36,210 nt of DNA from positions 1 through 36,210 of the forward strand of contig UQCR01000073.1 of NCBI GenBank assembly GCA_900539655.1, written 5' to 3'. Origin of the DNA: an uncultured Robinsoniella sp. Lineage in GTDB: Bacteria > Bacillota > Clostridia > Lachnospirales > Lachnospiraceae. The notes under the pieces were generated by a model that searched no databases, had not been told where the DNA came from, and was given only the letters and a program-made list of their open reading frames with translations. Positions 8,834 through 18,202 of this stretch are shown here, one piece after another. The position numbers and the translations under genes are program-made. Each line of letters starts with the position of its first letter. Within the stretch, counting starts at the first letter, position 1.

Positions 8834-11800
8834 ATGAGAAGATTTTTACCGGGCTGTGTAATGATACTGCTTCTGGCTGCAGTGGTGTGTTCTGCTACGG
8901 TACAGGCGAAAGACGGGGAGATGAAAGGGCAGATTCTGTATTATAATTTTAAAGATCCAAAATCCGCTGTGGTGGAGGATGTATCCGGGCGGGGAAATGA
9001 CGGATTGATTAGAAATTATCAGGATGACGGGGTTTTGATTACCAGAGAAGTAATCAATGCGGTACAGGTGAACGCCCTGGATCTGCCTGGAGGAACTACG
9101 GGTGCCTATTTGGAACTGCCCGGAGATATTCTGGAAGGGGAAACTGAAATAACAGTCAGTACCTGGGTAAATCTGCGGTCCTCGGCACCCTACCAGAGGA
9201 TCTGGGATTTTGGAAATAACCAGAGTTCATATCTTTATTTACTTTCCAATGGAAATAACAGTGGCTTTAAAGGTTACGCAACAGCCATTACAAATCAGGG
9301 ATGGACCCGGGAATGCGGTGTGGAAAAAGGCAGTGATTTTTCGCGGAATACCTGGGTGTTTACTACTGTGACAATCAAGGATAACCGGATAACCCTCTAT
9401 GAAGACGGAGAGGTAATTGGCGAAGCTAAGAGCGAAGCGGGGCTTTCGGATCTGGGGGCTACCAGATATAATTATTTTGGGAAAGGACAATTTACGGATG
9501 AGCATTTAAACGGCAAGCTGGCAGAGATTGCAATCTATAATTATGCTATGGATGAGAAGCAGGTAAAGGCACTGTTTGTAAATGGTTTAAAGGATCAGGC
9601 GGTACAGCCGGAGAACTGTGAGGACGCAGACCGTCTGTTATACAGTTACCGCCTGAACTATGAAGTGGATACCAAGGGTGCCGCACCGCTAACCGGCTGG
9701 GAAAATCCTGCCGGCCTGTTAAGAGGCAGAGCGGCAGGGGAATGGCTGGCAAATCTGGCACAACGCTATCAGGGCAGTCAGGATGAAGCCCTGGCAAAAA
9801 AAGCCTCCTACATGGTACAGGAACTCAGAAGCCTGCAGCTTCTGTCAGAAGAAAAAGGATGGGGAAGAGGATATCTGGCGGCAGACAATCCCTTGCAGCT
9901 CACTCTGTTGGAGAACGGCGGGGCATATCCGGATACAGGAGCGCCCTATGCAGTTTTTGGCAGCCTGTTAAACGGCCTATTGGATACCTATGACGCATTT
10001 GGCAGCCAGGAGGCACTTGATACGGCAGAGTCCCTGGGGAACTGGATTATAGAGCGCAGCAGCGGTTACACGAAAGAACAGAAAAAAAATATGTGGAGCC
10101 AGGATGTAAGCGGTGATACCCAGGCAGTGGGTGGTGCATTAGCGAGATTAGCGCGAATCAAAAAAGACGACCGTTATTTAAAAAGCGCCTGGGATTTTGT
10201 ACATATGGAATGGTATACGGCAATGAAAGAAGGCAGAGACCGGATGAATCTGCTGTCTGTCCAGGCGGCGGTGTCTCAGGCGGAAACACTTCTTGAAATT
10301 TCTTGTACTGATCCGGCTGCAACAGAAGCGGTGAAAGGGGCGGAAAATTTTTGGAATATGGCTGTCCTGAGATATACTTCTGCTGCAGGAATGACAGGTG
10401 TTGACGGCAGGTTTAGGAATGAGGAGCAGAAGATTGAAAATACGGTTCTGGAAAGAGAGAAGAATAAACGGATTTGCCGGCGCATGCTGGAATTGACCTG
10501 GAAACTCCATCAGATTCAGCCCGGCAATCCGGACTATATGGAGTATTATGAAAATCTGCTGTGTAACCAGTATCTTGAAGATGGTGGATGCGGTGGCAGC
10601 GATTTACTGCGGATATTTGAGGCAGACGAAGATACTGTCACGGTGAATCTGTATCGGACAGGAGAGAAATCACTTCCCGGACAGGGACTAAAAATGATCT
10701 TGAAAGCAGACGTATATGGTGAAGACGCAATCCTGAAAGTGGAGAGCCTGAATGAAAAAAAGGAAACAAGCGTGCAGGTCAGATTCAGAATCCCTTCCTG
10801 GTGTGGTGAAAACATGCAGATACTGGTAAACGGTGCGCCGGTAAAGACGGTGGAGAAACAGGGATTTCGGATACTTTCTGATATATCGGGTGGGGATGAA
10901 ATACGTCTGCATCTGCCGTTTTCCTGTTATTTGAAGGAAGGTAATAAAGACAGTGCGTCAGCAGTTATGTACGGTCCGTTCGTTATGGTAAGTGAGACAG
11001 AGGTTTTTAAGGATACTCTAATCTTGACAAAAAAAGTCACCGATATGTCAGAGCGGACCGGAAGCAGAATGCCCGCCCTTACCATAAACGGAATAAATTT
11101 TATTCCCTATGCGGCATCCGCTTATTCAGACAGAAAGATCTATTATCAGATTCTTTACACGGATAACCCCGCTGTTAAATGGTATAAAGTCAGGATTGAA
11201 AAGGATACAGTCTCAGGAGGAAGTATTTGGGCAGACAAAGAACTGGTATTTGAAAATGAAAAGGTAACCATATACACAAATCCCAAAGAAGGTTATGTGC
11301 TTCAGAATCTCACAGTAAATGCCAAAGAAGTAAAAGTTGAAGAAGACGGAAGTTATCAGATATATCAAATGACAGATGATCTTATGGTTTCTGCCTCATT
11401 TGCAGAAAAAAATCCGCTGACCGTAAAAAGTGCCAGTCTGGAACAGAACGCACAGCTGAGTGCCCACTATACGGCATCCTGGGAGAATTTAAACGGGGTA
11501 AAAGACGCCGGCTTTCATCCGGCCTCATCGAATGAAGGAATGGGAAAGGGCTGGGGCAACTGGCAGCAGCCGGCAGGTTCTGTCTGCTGGATTGCTTATA
11601 ATTGGATAGAGCCCGTTGCCATAGGGGCATGTGAAATCTACTGGTATGATGATGAGGATGATACCGGAGCACCTTCAGATTTCCATGTGGAATACCTGGA
11701 TGAAAAAGGAGAATGGTGCAGTGCCAAAATGAAGACGGACGCGGGGAAGCTGCTGAAAAAAGACCAGTATAATGGTTTTTCATTGGAAAGCATAACGACA

Positions 11801-11890
11801 AAAGGACTGCGTCTGGTGATGACGGTAGCAGAAGACAAGCGGGCGATTGGGATATACCGCTGGAAAGTGAGTGAGCACGATACGAAATGA
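8834..11890 (+). CDS. secreted GH127-like protein with degenerate active site (pseudoenzyme)
   Basis: Secreted paralogue (1018 aa) of the preceding enzyme. I chose the ATG at 8834 because it opens a clean signal peptide (MRRFLPGCVMILLLAAVV..., cleavage near VQA) and has GGGGG upstream; an ATG at 8810 is in frame but has no ribosome binding site. Order of parts: signal peptide, LamG module about 30-250, GH127-like barrel about 262-770, InlB-like beta repeat, discoidin-type module about 866-1016. The Ig-like, FIVAR and Big_2 parts of the paralogue are absent. In the barrel all active-site landmarks are changed. LRGHSTGHYLSA reads LRGRAAGEWLAN, and APYYTLHK reads APYAVFGS. The HANQHIPQ stretch has no histidine. 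The Glu-Thr-Cys site aligns with Asn-Lys-Arg. About 40 residues containing the Cys-Cys pair are deleted. It is probably non-catalytic and may bind glycan. It overlaps the kinase gene by 4 bases. Confidence 0.85.
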   Translation: MRRFLPGCVMILLLAAVVCSATVQAKDGEMKGQILYYNFKDPKSAVVEDVSGRGNDGLIRNYQDDGVLITREVINAVQVNALDLPGGTTGAYLELPGDILEGETEITVSTWVNLRSSAPYQRIWDFGNNQSSYLYLLSNGNNSGFKGYATAITNQGWTRECGVEKGSDFSRNTWVFTTVTIKDNRITLYEDGEVIGEAKSEAGLSDLGATRYNYFGKGQFTDEHLNGKLAEIAIYNYAMDEKQVKALFVNGLKDQAVQPENCEDADRLLYSYRLNYEVDTKGAAPLTGWENPAGLLRGRAAGEWLANLAQRYQGSQDEALAKKASYMVQELRSLQLLSEEKGWGRGYLAADNPLQLTLLENGGAYPDTGAPYAVFGSLLNGLLDTYDAFGSQEALDTAESLGNWIIERSSGYTKEQKKNMWSQDVSGDTQAVGGALARLARIKKDDRYLKSAWDFVHMEWYTAMKEGRDRMNLLSVQAAVSQAETLLEISCTDPAATEAVKGAENFWNMAVLRYTSAAGMTGVDGRFRNEEQKIENTVLEREKNKRICRRMLELTWKLHQIQPGNPDYMEYYENLLCNQYLEDGGCGGSDLLRIFEADEDTVTVNLYRTGEKSLPGQGLKMILKADVYGEDAILKVESLNEKKETSVQVRFRIPSWCGENMQILVNGAPVKTVEKQGFRILSDISGGDEIRLHLPFSCYLKEGNKDSASAVMYGPFVMVSETEVFKDTLILTKKVTDMSERTGSRMPALTINGINFIPYAASAYSDRKIYYQILYTDNPAVKWYKVRIEKDTVSGGSIWADKELVFENEKVTIYTNPKEGYVLQNLTVNAKEVKVEEDGSYQIYQMTDDLMVSASFAEKNPLTVKSASLEQNAQLSAHYTASWENLNGVKDAGFHPASSNEGMGKGWGNWQQPAGSVCWIAYNWIEPVAIGACEIYWYDDEDDTGAPSDFHVEYLDEKGEWCSAKMKTDAGKLLKKDQYNGFSLESITTKGLRLVMTVAEDKRAIGIYRWKVSEHDTK

Positions 11891-13698
11891 AAAAATGGAG
11901 ATTCAGGACCTGGTTTTATAATCGGAAAATCTGGCAGAAACTGATGATCACGTTTGTGCTTGCGGTGTTGCTGCCTATTAGTATTTCCTGGTATGTGATG
12001 ATGAATATGAACCAAAAGCAGATGGAGAATAAAATTCAGGAATTAATGGCAAGCCAGCTGGTGCAGATTTCTGAAAGGGTAGATCTGACTCTGGAAATCT
12101 ATATGAACCTGGTTTATCAGATGAATGTGGACAGCCGCCTGATTGATGAAATCAATGGACTCAAGAGTAAGGACTTAAACAAACAGGTGGAGAGCCGTCA
12201 TAACATTTACAGACGGCTGCAGGAATACAACAATTCCGTAGGGGGAATTCGGTGTATCAGTGTCATAACCGCGAATGGAACGGATGTGACCTACGACTGG
12301 GGAACAGCCTCTGTCCGGGAGAATATCTGGAAAGATTATGTGGATCTGAGGGAAACCACTGCCTACAAAAAGGCCCAGGAAACTACGGGTATTGCGATTC
12401 TGCCCACAGATGTCATGGAACAGAACGGAGAAGAGCTACCGGTATTTCAGATCGCAAAAGCAATCTATGATCTGGATGAGCTGGAAAGGGAACCCATTGC
12501 CGCCATCGTTATGATTCTGGATGAAAGTATCTTGAAAAAACTCTGTGAAAATGACAGAGAGATTGCCTGGAGCGGAATTAATTTTATACTGGATGGACAA
12601 AACAACATCATTACTTACCCCAATTCTTTTTTTGCCGGAACGACTCTGGATGCAGATCAGAATATCACAGATTTTGTCCGAATGTCAGGGGAAATGGATG
12701 ATAAAAAGATAGGGATCAGTACCTATAAGGATTCAAAAACGGATTGGATCTATTATAATGCGTATGACCTGAAAAAGATGCTTGCAGAAATTAACGATAC
12801 CAGAAGGAATGCATTGATCCTGGGAGGACTGCTGATTTTATCTGCCTTTATTCTGATTTCAGGCACGGTCCGCAATATTGGGGCATCTGTGAAAACGATT
12901 ATAACCGGAATTCAGGCTGTCAAGGGAGGTAACCTGAATGCAGCCATTCATCTGGAGTATAAGGATGAACTGGGGGAAATTGCAGGAAATTTCAATGATA
13001 TGACTAAGCGGGTATCCGCTTTGATCGGGGAAGTGGAGGGTGTGACTGAAAAACGGAAAAATGCCCAGATCCGGGCGCTGGAAGCACAGATTAATCCACA
13101 TTTCTTATACAATACCCTGGATTCTATCAACTGGCTGGCAATCAGCAGGGGAGAGGACGAGATCAGTGAAATGCTTAGAAACCTGGGTATTATTCTTCGC
13201 TACAGCGTCAATAAAAGTAATATAGAGGTCAGCATCCTGGAAGTGGCGGACTGGATTGATAAATATATCAGTCTTCAGCAGATGCGGTTTGACCATGCGT
13301 TTGAGTTTCAGTTAACGGTACAGGAAATATGCAAAGGGTATAAAATCAAGAAGCTGCTGATCCAGCCGTTTATAGAAAATGCTTTGATTCATGGTTTTAA
13401 AGGAATAGAAGAAGGGGGCATGCTGCGGGTGGATATTTCGCTGACAGAAGAGGGGAGGCATATTTGTGTCATTATAGAAGATAATGGAAACGGACTTGAT
13501 CAGGAACAGGTGGACAAGTATAATGACCGGACTTTGGCAGTGGAGGAGGATCAGGAAAAGATAGGCTTAAATAATGTGTTTTCCAGAATTGAAATGTATT
13601 ACGGAAAAGATGCCGACTGGAATGTAATCAGCATACCGGATATCGGAACCATCATTACCCTGCGTTTTCCGGCAAATAAAATAGAGGTAGAGACATGA
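11887..13698 (+). CDS. YesM-type sensor histidine kinase
   Basis: Membrane sensor kinase (603 aa) of the LytS/YesM class. Parts by eye: short basic N-terminus; membrane helix about 18-40; extracellular sensor region about 41-295, probably Cache-like; second helix about 298-320 (ALILGGLLILSAFILISGTV); HAMP 320-380; His_kinase domain with phospho-acceptor His405 in AQINPHFLYNTLDS; and an ATPase domain with IENALIHGF and EDNGNGL. The start overlaps the previous stop (ATGA), and its own stop overlaps the start of the regulator (ATGA). It should phosphorylate the adjacent AraC-type regulator in response to an extracellular sugar or a sugar-loaded binding protein, and so control the glycan locus upstream. 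Confidence 0.93.
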   Translation: MKKWRFRTWFYNRKIWQKLMITFVLAVLLPISISWYVMMNMNQKQMENKIQELMASQLVQISERVDLTLEIYMNLVYQMNVDSRLIDEINGLKSKDLNKQVESRHNIYRRLQEYNNSVGGIRCISVITANGTDVTYDWGTASVRENIWKDYVDLRETTAYKKAQETTGIAILPTDVMEQNGEELPVFQIAKAIYDLDELEREPIAAIVMILDESILKKLCENDREIAWSGINFILDGQNNIITYPNSFFAGTTLDADQNITDFVRMSGEMDDKKIGISTYKDSKTDWIYYNAYDLKKMLAEINDTRRNALILGGLLILSAFILISGTVRNIGASVKTIITGIQAVKGGNLNAAIHLEYKDELGEIAGNFNDMTKRVSALIGEVEGVTEKRKNAQIRALEAQINPHFLYNTLDSINWLAISRGEDEISEMLRNLGIILRYSVNKSNIEVSILEVADWIDKYISLQQMRFDHAFEFQLTVQEICKGYKIKKLLIQPFIENALIHGFKGIEEGGMLRVDISLTEEGRHICVIIEDNGNGLDQEQVDKYNDRTLAVEEDQEKIGLNNVFSRIEMYYGKDADWNVISIPDIGTIITLRFPANKIEVET

Positions 13699-15200
13699 GG
13701 ATTGTAATTGTAGAAGATGAGAAAAAAGTGCGGGAGGGAATGGCGGCTATGATAGCCAGCCACACCCGGCATACCGTAGCAGCGGAAGCAGCCAATGGAA
13801 ATGATGGCCTGGAGAAAATTATAAAGCTCAGGCCGGATCTGGTGATAACGGATATCCGCATGCCTGTCATGGATGGGCTGGAGATGATCAGAGAGCTGAG
13901 AGAAAGAAATTTGTCCTGCCATATCATTGTTTTAAGCGGTTATTCCGAATTTGAGTATGCCAAAAAAGCCATCACATACGGCGTAGATGAATATCTGCTG
14001 AAGCCTTTGACTTCTTCTGATATACAGCATGCATTATGCAAAGTAGAAGAAAAGATAGAACAGGAAATGCTGGCATTGAAAGGAACTCCGGAGAGCTGTC
14101 TGAGGGATATTATTGAAGGGAGTACACAACCGGATCTGATGGAAATATTTGGATTTGAAAAAGGTATGAAGTTTCTTATGGCTGCCGGATATTTAGGCAG
14201 CATGACAAAAGAATATGAAGACCGGGTACAGGAATTTTTCCAATTCAGCAAAGTAAATGATTTAAATTTACATATTTGCGGCTGCTATCAGGGGAACGGC
14301 AGGATATTCTATGCATTGGCAGGAGGATTTGATCATTTAGAAGCATACCAGGAAGAGATATACCGCAGATTAGTGAGGGAATATCAGGGAAAAAGCAGGC
14401 ATCCGCTATGGGCATGCGTTCATTTTTCAGATAGCGGAGAGATCAGCCGGTGTGCAGAGGAACTAAAGGGCTACCTGGACTATGGGGCAGCCGTTTCGGG
14501 TTTTCCGGGGTGGTATGACAGACAGTATGTAAATAACTGCAAATGGGAACCATTTAAAACTCCGGCAGCGATTCTCAGTAAAATAAAGTCAGATATCTGC
14601 AAGGAAGATATGGAAGAGGCGTGTAAGAATTTAGAACTGTTCACAGAATATCTCCAGGAGCATTCTTTTCGCAAGGAGGAGGTTCGCCAGTCCATGATCC
14701 GGTGTTACTTTATGGTATCCGGTTTGCTGCAGGATTTGGACAAGAAGCGTTTTCGAAAATTACAGAGCTATAATCTGGAGCATACCTTAAATCAGATTAT
14801 AACCTGGGAAGAAATGAAACAGACTTTTGGTAAGATCCGGGATGTTTTGTCTCAGGGCAAAGCCAGGAGACAGGATATCAGCAATTATATCATTGTGAAA
14901 GTCCTGAATTACATACAGGAACACTACCGTGAAAAAATTGTTTTAGATGAGGTTGCAGTTCAGATGGGACTGACGCCGGAATATTTAAGCACGCTGTTTA
15001 ACCGGGAGGTAAAAGAAAATTTTACTGTGTTTTTAAAGAAGTTTCGCATAGACCATGCCAAACGTCTTTTGACCGGAACGGATAAGAAAATTTATGAGGT
15101 GGCACAGGAGGTGGGTTACAGTGATGCTAAATATTTTATCAAGGTATTTAAAGAAGAAGAAGGAATATCACCGGGGGACTATCGTGAAATGCAGCATTAG
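13695..15200 (+). CDS. YesN-type response regulator, REC plus AraC helix-turn-helix
   Basis: Response regulator (501 aa). The receiver domain covers about 1-120, with acidic residues in VEDEKK, phospho-acceptor Asp53 in VITDIRMP and Lys in EYLLKPL. A middle region of about 270 residues has no clear family by eye. The AraC-type double helix-turn-helix is at about 400-500 (VQMGLTPEYLSTLFNREV, then YEVAQEVGYSDAKYFIKVFK). It is coupled to the kinase by a 4-base overlap. YesN-type regulators usually activate neighbouring transporter and glycosidase genes, so the targets are most likely the genes at 22-11890. The 3' end overlaps the solute-binding protein start by 17 bases. Confidence 0.94.
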   Translation: MRIVIVEDEKKVREGMAAMIASHTRHTVAAEAANGNDGLEKIIKLRPDLVITDIRMPVMDGLEMIRELRERNLSCHIIVLSGYSEFEYAKKAITYGVDEYLLKPLTSSDIQHALCKVEEKIEQEMLALKGTPESCLRDIIEGSTQPDLMEIFGFEKGMKFLMAAGYLGSMTKEYEDRVQEFFQFSKVNDLNLHICGCYQGNGRIFYALAGGFDHLEAYQEEIYRRLVREYQGKSRHPLWACVHFSDSGEISRCAEELKGYLDYGAAVSGFPGWYDRQYVNNCKWEPFKTPAAILSKIKSDICKEDMEEACKNLELFTEYLQEHSFRKEEVRQSMIRCYFMVSGLLQDLDKKRFRKLQSYNLEHTLNQIITWEEMKQTFGKIRDVLSQGKARRQDISNYIIVKVLNYIQEHYREKIVLDEVAVQMGLTPEYLSTLFNREVKENFTVFLKKFRIDHAKRLLTGTDKKIYEVAQEVGYSDAKYFIKVFKEEEGISPGDYREMQH

Positions 15201-16371
15201 CATTGCAGTGCTGTGTCTGGCAGGCATCCTGTGCGGTTGCAGTGGTGAGAAAAGTACGGTGGCGGATACGGCTGCCCGGGAGGACGGGAAAGAAACGCTG
15301 GTGTTGTGGTCTTATTATGAAACAAAGGAGCAGCAGGAGAGCCTGGATCGTCTCGTCGCTGATTTCAATACCTCTCAGGGGCGCTACCGGATGACCTGGG
15401 AGTATCATGGACCTGTTATTGAGTTTAACAAAAAGCTCGCTCTTGCCCTGACCGAAAAAGAAATGCCAGATCTTGTAATTGCAGACCAGTCCAACATGCA
15501 GGCGTATATTAGAAAAGGACTGTTAGAGGATATTACTTCCTACGTCCGGTATTCAGGAAGCGAGGAGGAGTACTTTGAGTCTGCCCTTGGTTCTGTGAAA
15601 AGCCAGGAACGGTATTACGGTATGCCTTTTTGCTGCAGCACGGCAGCGCTGTTTTATAACAAAGACGATCTGGAAAAAGCAGGTATCGAGGCGCCGGAAA
15701 ACCTCCATGAATTTGTTTTGGCAGCAAAAGTGCTGTCTGAAGGCGGCACCTATGGTTTTGGTATGCCGGCAGCCAGCGGAAGCCAGTCCGCTTCTTCGGT
15801 TCTGCCCTGGGTCATATCAGCAGGAGACAGTAAAAATGTGCTGGAAAGTGACGAGAGCAAAAGTTTCTTTGAAGTTATACAGGAGCTGGTACAGTCAGGC
15901 TCTATGCCAAAAGAATGCATCAACTGGTCCAACAACGATGTGGCACGCAGCTTTCTGGCTGGTGAGATCGCCATGATGGAAAACAGTATGGATGTACTCC
16001 CGCTTCTGGAAAAAAGCAATATTTCCACAGGTGTAGTAAAGCTGCCTGCCGGTGGAGGCGGAAATAGCATGGCTGGAGGTGAAAATCTGGGAATACTAAA
16101 AGGAAAGAATAAAAACGGAGCGCTGGCGTTCCTGGATTATTATCTGGATGATCAGGTGATGGAGCAGATCTGTGGACCTCAGTTTGGCCTGGCACCTAAG
16201 AAAGAACTTGCCAGAAAACAGGCAGAGAAGGATTCAAAATATAAGGTGTTTGAAGAAGAGCTTGAGAACAGCATCAGCATGGACAATTATGCACAATGGT
16301 CTGCCGCGTCTGAAAAACTGTCGGAAGTTCTGGTAGACATTATTTTAGAAAAAAAGAAAGCAGGAGGATGA
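15184..16371 (+). CDS. sugar-binding lipoprotein, family 1 extracellular solute-binding
   Basis: Lipid-anchored extracellular binding protein (395 aa). The GTG at 15184 is chosen. It gives MKCSISIAVLCLAGILCGC, a lipoprotein signal with lipobox LCGC and modified Cys19, and GGGGGA lies 6 bases upstream. The longer frame from 15094 would add about 30 charged residues before the signal peptide. After the signal, ETLVLWSYYETKEQQ is the usual first strand of a family 1 binding protein, and PDLVIADQSNMQAYIRKGLLEDI and GMPFCCSTAALFYNKDDLEKAGI follow in order. The start lies inside the regulator gene, and no permease or ATPase gene follows. It may feed the permeases at the start of the window or present ligand to the kinase. 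Confidence 0.9.
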   Translation: MKCSISIAVLCLAGILCGCSGEKSTVADTAAREDGKETLVLWSYYETKEQQESLDRLVADFNTSQGRYRMTWEYHGPVIEFNKKLALALTEKEMPDLVIADQSNMQAYIRKGLLEDITSYVRYSGSEEEYFESALGSVKSQERYYGMPFCCSTAALFYNKDDLEKAGIEAPENLHEFVLAAKVLSEGGTYGFGMPAASGSQSASSVLPWVISAGDSKNVLESDESKSFFEVIQELVQSGSMPKECINWSNNDVARSFLAGEIAMMENSMDVLPLLEKSNISTGVVKLPAGGGGNSMAGGENLGILKGKNKNGALAFLDYYLDDQVMEQICGPQFGLAPKKELARKQAEKDSKYKVFEEELENSISMDNYAQWSAASEKLSEVLVDIILEKKKAGG

Positions 16372-16400
16372 AGGAGCGTTAACTTTATCCCCCTGCTTTC
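16356..16400 (+). terminator. hairpin ending the glycan locus
   Basis: GAAAGCAGG (16356-16364), inside the last codons of the binding-protein gene, pairs with CCTGCTTTC (16392-16400). GGA/TCC adds three pairs after one mismatch, and ATTTTA/TAAAAT could extend the base. No immediate U-run follows on the plus strand. A run of T would follow on the minus strand, so it may work in either direction. Confidence 0.5.
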
Positions 16401-16409
16401 GATAAAATT

Positions 16410-16439
16410 CTGGCAATCCTTATTTTTTTATGCTATGAT
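16410..16439 (+). promoter_or_regulatory. candidate promoter for prmA-rsmE
   Basis: CTGGCA (16410-16415), 18 bases, then TATGAT (16434-16439) in the 128-base gap before prmA. It has moderate similarity to the sigma-A consensus and marks the change from the glycan locus to housekeeping genes. Confidence 0.35.
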
Positions 16440-16499
16440 ATCAGATAGTGGGATTTTCTGTCCCAAAATGTAAAAATAAAGAATGAGGTATCTATAGAG

Positions 16500-17453
16500 A
16501 TGAAATGGAATAAATTTACGTTAAAAACATTGACTGAGGCAGAAGATATAGTGATTTCTACTTTAGCCGATGTTGGAGTAGAAGGGGTAGAAATCGAAGA
16601 TAAAGTACCCCTTACGGAGTCGGATAAACAGCAGATGTTCGTGGATATCCTTCCCGATGGGCCGGAGGATGACGGAATAGCTTATTTGAGTTTTTATCTG
16701 GAAGAGGATGTGGACAAGGAAGAAATGTTAAAAAATGTCCGCAGGGAATTAGAAGAACTTCGTACCTTTATCGATATCGGGGAAGGTACCATTGTAGAAA
16801 GCCAGACAGAAGATAAGGACTGGATTAACAACTGGAAACAGTATTTTCATCAGTTCTATGTGGATGATATTCTGATCATACCGTCCTGGGAAGAAGTGAA
16901 GAAGGGCGATGAAGATAAAATGATTATCCATATCGATCCCGGAACTGCATTCGGAACCGGTATGCATGAAACCACACAGCTGTGTATGCGTCAGTTAAAA
17001 AAATATGTGAATGCTGACACCAAAATCCTGGATGTGGGTACCGGCAGTGGAATATTGTCCATAGTTGCCATAAAACTTGGTGCAAAGCATGCTGTGGGAA
17101 CAGATCTGGATCCCTGTGCCATCAGTGCCACCAAAGAAAACCTGGAAGTAAATGAGATTGCCCCTGAAAAAATGGATGTCATGATTGGAAATATTATCGA
17201 TGACAAACAGGTACAGGATCAGGTGGGATATGAAAAATACGATATAGTGGCAGCGAACATTCTGGCAGATGTGCTGGTTCCTCTGACACCGGTTATTATA
17301 AATCAGATGAAGAAGGGCGGCATCTATATCACATCCGGCATCATTGATGAGAAAGAGGATTGTGTGGTAGAGGCAGTCAAAGCAGCGGGCCTGGAAGTCG
17401 TGGAAGTGACACACCAGGGCGAGTGGGTATCTGTAACAGCAAGAAAGAATTAG
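16500..17453 (+). CDS. prmA: ribosomal protein L11 methyltransferase
   Basis: Cytoplasmic SAM-dependent methyltransferase (317 aa) that trimethylates ribosomal protein L11. The N-terminal substrate-binding half is at about 1-130, including the WINNWKQYFHQF stretch. The methyltransferase half has the PrmA hallmark DPGTAFGTGMHETTQLCM at about 149-166 and the SAM-binding loop ILDVGTGSGILSIVAIK after it. VAANILADVL near residue 250 is the NPP-like motif position. Length matches the family. It is followed 8 bases later by rsmE, a common pairing in Firmicutes, and the two are probably co-transcribed. Confidence 0.96.
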   Translation: MKWNKFTLKTLTEAEDIVISTLADVGVEGVEIEDKVPLTESDKQQMFVDILPDGPEDDGIAYLSFYLEEDVDKEEMLKNVRRELEELRTFIDIGEGTIVESQTEDKDWINNWKQYFHQFYVDDILIIPSWEEVKKGDEDKMIIHIDPGTAFGTGMHETTQLCMRQLKKYVNADTKILDVGTGSGILSIVAIKLGAKHAVGTDLDPCAISATKENLEVNEIAPEKMDVMIGNIIDDKQVQDQVGYEKYDIVAANILADVLVPLTPVIINQMKKGGIYITSGIIDEKEDCVVEAVKAAGLEVVEVTHQGEWVSVTARKN

Positions 17454-17461
17454 GTGGATTC

Positions 17462-18202
17462 ATGTATCATTTTTTTGTATCGCCAACTCAGATTGGTGAA
17501 AAAGAAATTATAATAAAGGGTGAAGATGTAAATCACATTAAAAATGTTCTCCGCATGAATACGGGCGAGCAGATCAGTATCAGCAGCGGGCAGGACAATA
17601 AGGAATACCGCTGCGAGATCACAGAATACGACACAAATGCAGTCCTTACAAAAATCATGTGGGTGGAAGAAACCGGCATGGAACTCTCTTCAAAAATTTA
17701 CCTTTTTCAAGGTCTGCCAAAGAATGATAAAATGGAACTTATCATACAAAAAGCAGTGGAACTTGGAGTTTACGAGATTATCCCGGTGGCAACCAGACGG
17801 GCAGTTGTTAAGCTGGATGCCAAAAAGGAGGAAGCGAAGAGAAAGCGTTGGAACAGCATTTCTACAAGTGCCGCAAAACAGTCAAAACGAACAGTGGTTC
17901 CGGAAGTGACCAGAGTGATGGGGTTTAAAGAAGCCGTAAGCTATGCCGGGAAACTGGATATCAAACTGATTCCCTACGAACTGGCATCCGGAATGGAGCA
18001 GACAAAAGAAGTAATTAATAAGATCCAAAAGGGCCAGTCTATCGGAATATTTATAGGTCCAGAAGGCGGATTTGACGAATCAGAAGTAGAGGCGGCAAAA
18101 GAGGCAGGAGCAATGCCTATTACCCTGGGAAAACGCATTTTGCGAACGGAAACAGCCGGTATGACAGTTTTGTCCATACTGATGTTTACTCTGGAGGACT
18201 AA
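17462..18202 (+). CDS. rsmE: 16S rRNA m3U1498 methyltransferase
   Basis: SPOUT-class RNA methyltransferase (246 aa) that makes N3-methyluridine at position 1498 of 16S rRNA. I place the start at the ATG at 17462 (MYHFFVSPTQ), preceded by AGGTGG; the longer frame from 17360 only extends into prmA. The N-terminal PUA-like part has DVNHIKNVLRM. The C-terminal knot has IGIFIGPEGGFDESEV and LGKRILRTETAG, both diagnostic of RsmE. It shares an operon with prmA, and both modify the translation machinery. Confidence 0.96.
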   Translation: MYHFFVSPTQIGEKEIIIKGEDVNHIKNVLRMNTGEQISISSGQDNKEYRCEITEYDTNAVLTKIMWVEETGMELSSKIYLFQGLPKNDKMELIIQKAVELGVYEIIPVATRRAVVKLDAKKEEAKRKRWNSISTSAAKQSKRTVVPEVTRVMGFKEAVSYAGKLDIKLIPYELASGMEQTKEVINKIQKGQSIGIFIGPEGGFDESEVEAAKEAGAMPITLGKRILRTETAGMTVLSILMFTLED

